Shown: in pieces, positions 61,817-64,000 of the stretch
Position numbering within the stretch: position 1 is the first letter of the stretch
Layout: every line of letters begins with the position of its first letter
From: Cornus controversa
Lineage: Eukaryota; Streptophyta; Magnoliopsida; Cornales; Cornaceae
Length of the DNA stretch: 64,000 nucleotides
Direction: 5' to 3'
NCBI GenBank assembly: GCA_026545225.1
Contig: CM048846.1
Coordinates: 19,084,501-19,148,500, forward strand
Position numbers and translations under genes: made by a program
Notes under the pieces: model-generated
What the model was told of the DNA's origin: nothing
The model's input: only the letters and a program-made list of their open reading frames with translations
The model's database searches: none

Positions 61817-62010
61817 TAGGTTATATATATATGTATATATATTCTTTTGGGCTTGGAGGGTTATGCGATGGCCAGTTTCTTTTAAACTTTTGGGCCTACA
61901 GGCCGTGATGTGGGCCAAAGCCGAAACTTGGCCCTCCAACCTAGTCGGTGGCTTGATTGGGCTGCACCTAGACCGAGCCGTGGGCTGTTGGCTTTCTTCG
62001 AACCGCTAGG
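60815..62010. repeat. Intergenic module, copy 3
   Basis: It has the same ordered blocks as copies 1 and 2: TGAATGCAAAAATGTTGTGA to AATAAGCCAATTAAATG (60831-60895), GAGGAGACCCTAGCTTGTAT (about 61100) with TGATGAGAATAATACTTGC (61142), and GGGTTATGCGATGGCCAG with GTGGGCCAAAGCCGAAACTT (61857-61930). The (TA)n at 61770-61815 lies inside. It sits downstream of patatin C as copy 2 does for patatin B. Confidence 0.62.
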
Positions 62011-62541
62011 TGGTGGTAAAAAAAAAAAAAGTCTATAATTATTCTACATTAGAATCTTTATTGATGCGATCCATAGATTGCTCATCTCAGTAAGGTTAAG
62101 CCTAAATTAGAATCTTCACCGCTAGGTTAACCAAGTGCACTTTGTTTTTTTTTTTTAAATAAATCATAAATATACCTCTAATACTTGATTTTCTTATTTA
62201 CGAATTAAGAACACATGTCATTTCACTTAAAAAAATATTGTACTTGTTCAAGATAGTCAAGTATAAAGGGCATTTAAGTCATTTAATTTAAGAAAAAAAA
62301 GAGAGTGCATTTATAAAGAATTGGAGTTCATTTATCATTTCCCCATTTTAATTATATGTGTGCCCATTATTAGTTGTAAAATGAGTTGTGCACAGAGGAA
62401 GAAGAGAATAGGCTGCAGAGAAAAAGAATTAAGCAAATGAGTATGAATTTATTATTCTCTTTTATAATTCGAAAAATAAAATGGGACAGTTAATTAGAGG
62501 GAGTTCTCTAAACCTCTTTAAGATACATCTACACGTAATAT
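62011..62541. other. Downstream flank and 3' UTR of patatin C
   Basis: The stretch 62365-62475 resembles 24676-24770 at the same place behind patatin B (GGAAGAAGAGAATAGGCTGC against GGAAGAAGAAAAGAGGTTGC), so the 3' flanks were duplicated with the genes. Confidence 0.55.
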
Positions 62542-64000
62542 TTAAGTGGTACGGAACTTTCTTTCATCTGAAAGCAACTTCGCATAGTGGCTAAGAGCTT
62601 CTTCATTAGTACCCTCTCCCTCAACTACTTCAAACTGGCCTGTTTCCATATTCACCCTTGACACTGGCTTCTTTAACAGCTTCTCTCCAATCTTCACAAG
62701 CCCTTCTAGATTCTCCTTTGTTGCAATATCAACCGAGGATAAGTCACCGGTCAACGTGTCATCCTATCCATCCACATTATAAGCAATTATAAGCATATGA
62801 TAGTCTTGAAATAAAATAATGAATATATGTGATTCTTCATATGAGGGTGTGTTTTGGTCATTCCTAGTGACCAAAATTAAAGGTCATGGATTTGAAATAC
62901 AAAACAGTTCTCTTCCTATGTGGAGGTAAGATATTCTTGATATATACCTGAACGCGAAGGTAGTTCTTCTCGGCATGCAGGGCTTGAAAGAGAGTTGAGA
63001 CATGGATATCAACCATATCAGAGCTCGCATCGCCGTAAACATCAAGCAATGGTGTTGCACCATTGTCATATACCCAATTGAGCAATCCCCACTTGGAGGC
63101 TGTGGCTGCATTGTACTTCTTTTCTCGCTTGGCTGCACCGGTGCCCAATGAAAGGACTAGCATCCTTTTGCTTTCCATCGGTTCCATCTCAACGAACTCA
63201 TAGTTGCCCATTAAAATTTGTTTTGTAATGTGGCTTATGGCCATTAGAGTCTGCAAATTCACTCAGCACAGGTTATTACTTTATCAGCTATCATATAGTA
63301 CCCACTACCCAACATTATAGTGTTAACTTACTTGTGATATTCTATAATAGTTTGATCTAAATCTGCAAAATGTGAGACATCCAATTGTTCCTCTAATTAA
63401 TTAGCTACTCACCGGATTATTTGCAGCAACCCCACCATCAATGAGATCAAAACTGCGCGTCTTTCCATCAGCATCCTTAGTCTCAAAGTAATGTGCTGGG
63501 AGATAGGTAGGGGCTGCAGAGGTGCTTAGGCAGATATCTGATAGCAGAGCATTCTTGGAAACATTCATTTTTCCCTGTACATTAATTGTTTCAAAATTGT
63601 TCAGACAATTAATGTTAACTTCACATTTGTAGCTAGAAATTCAATATGGGAAAATTAATATTCACTAGTTTCATACATCATTGGTAGAGAAGATAACTGG
63701 CTGGAGGTGTTTGATGTCAAAAGCTGGAATGACGACATTTGTTAGGGTCTGCTTTATAGTAAGATCACCTAGTAGCTCCTTTGTTAATGACCTTAGGTAC
63801 TTCCCATCATACTCTGGCCCTGAGACCGCTCCAATCAAGCCTGTCACCTTGTCGATGAAGCTCTTCCGGCTAATCAAATTAAGAAACACCGGTACCATCA
63901 ATGATTCATCCAACATAATACATACACATTGATACAAGTATATATATGTAAAAGATGATATTCCAAGTCTAAGCTTAGGTTTCTATATTATTTAGCTACC
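62542..64000 (-). CDS. Patatin-like acyl hydrolase/phospholipase, copy C, exons 3-6 (5' part outside window)
   Basis: Exons seen in coding order are 63677-63869, 63413-63574, 62948-63250 and 62542-62763; the last base of exon 2 is at 64000 behind a normal donor. They join in frame with the same phases and nearly the same lengths as copy B. They contain [31 protein letters not shown] with the catalytic Asp, [11 protein letters not shown] and [10 protein letters not shown]. The exon with GXSXG and the oxyanion loop lies beyond the window. It is closer to copy B than to copy A (same long loop before DLIDGG, same C-terminus RTT). Introns are all under 190 bp. No stop or frameshift is visible. Confidence 0.92.

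Overview
This is plant nuclear DNA, probably from a eudicot. The genes have several introns with GT..AG borders. The spaces between them are AT-rich and filled with LTR retrotransposons, a LINE, short inverted-repeat transposons and (TA)n tracts. I see no bacterial operon, tRNA, rRNA or CRISPR.

Four host genes can be supported. A complete class III peroxidase (9694-11571, plus strand, 4 exons, 322 aa) lies tail to tail with a cluster of patatin-like acyl hydrolases, all on the minus strand. Copy A (12625-15674) and copy B (24859-44384) each have 6 exons and 389 codons with the catalytic Ser and Asp in place. Copy C (62542 to the window edge) shows exons 3-6. Copy B is notable because its last exon is 17.9 kb from exon 5. 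That intron holds a complete 9.8 kb Ty3/gypsy element with a 5 bp target duplication, plus several short DNA transposons.

Layout: 1-7025, Athila-like LTR element carrying gag but no recognisable pol, LTRs about 98% identical; 7026-7931, a tandem array of a TRIM (LTRs about 200-250 bp, internal segments about 70 bp) that the first element entered; 7932-8638, possible solo LTR; 9614-11571, peroxidase; 12625-15674, patatin A; 17005-23800, two tandem copies of an intergenic module with its own insertions; 24859-44384, patatin B with its transposon-filled intron; 46006-50840, truncated Ty3/gypsy element with a 2.9 kb LTR; 50896-57047, decayed LINE bounded by a 13 bp target duplication and itself split by a hAT-type MITE; 57253-60800, MITEs and minisatellites; 60815-62010, third copy of the intergenic module; 62542-64000, patatin C.

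The shared modules downstream of the patatin genes suggest that the cluster grew by segmental duplication and was then pulled apart by transposons. No previously undescribed biochemical system was found. The most interesting items are the huge intron of copy B, the TRIM array, the gag-only Athila relative, the nested MITEs and the duplicated modules. All similarities were judged by eye; no database search or alignment was run.
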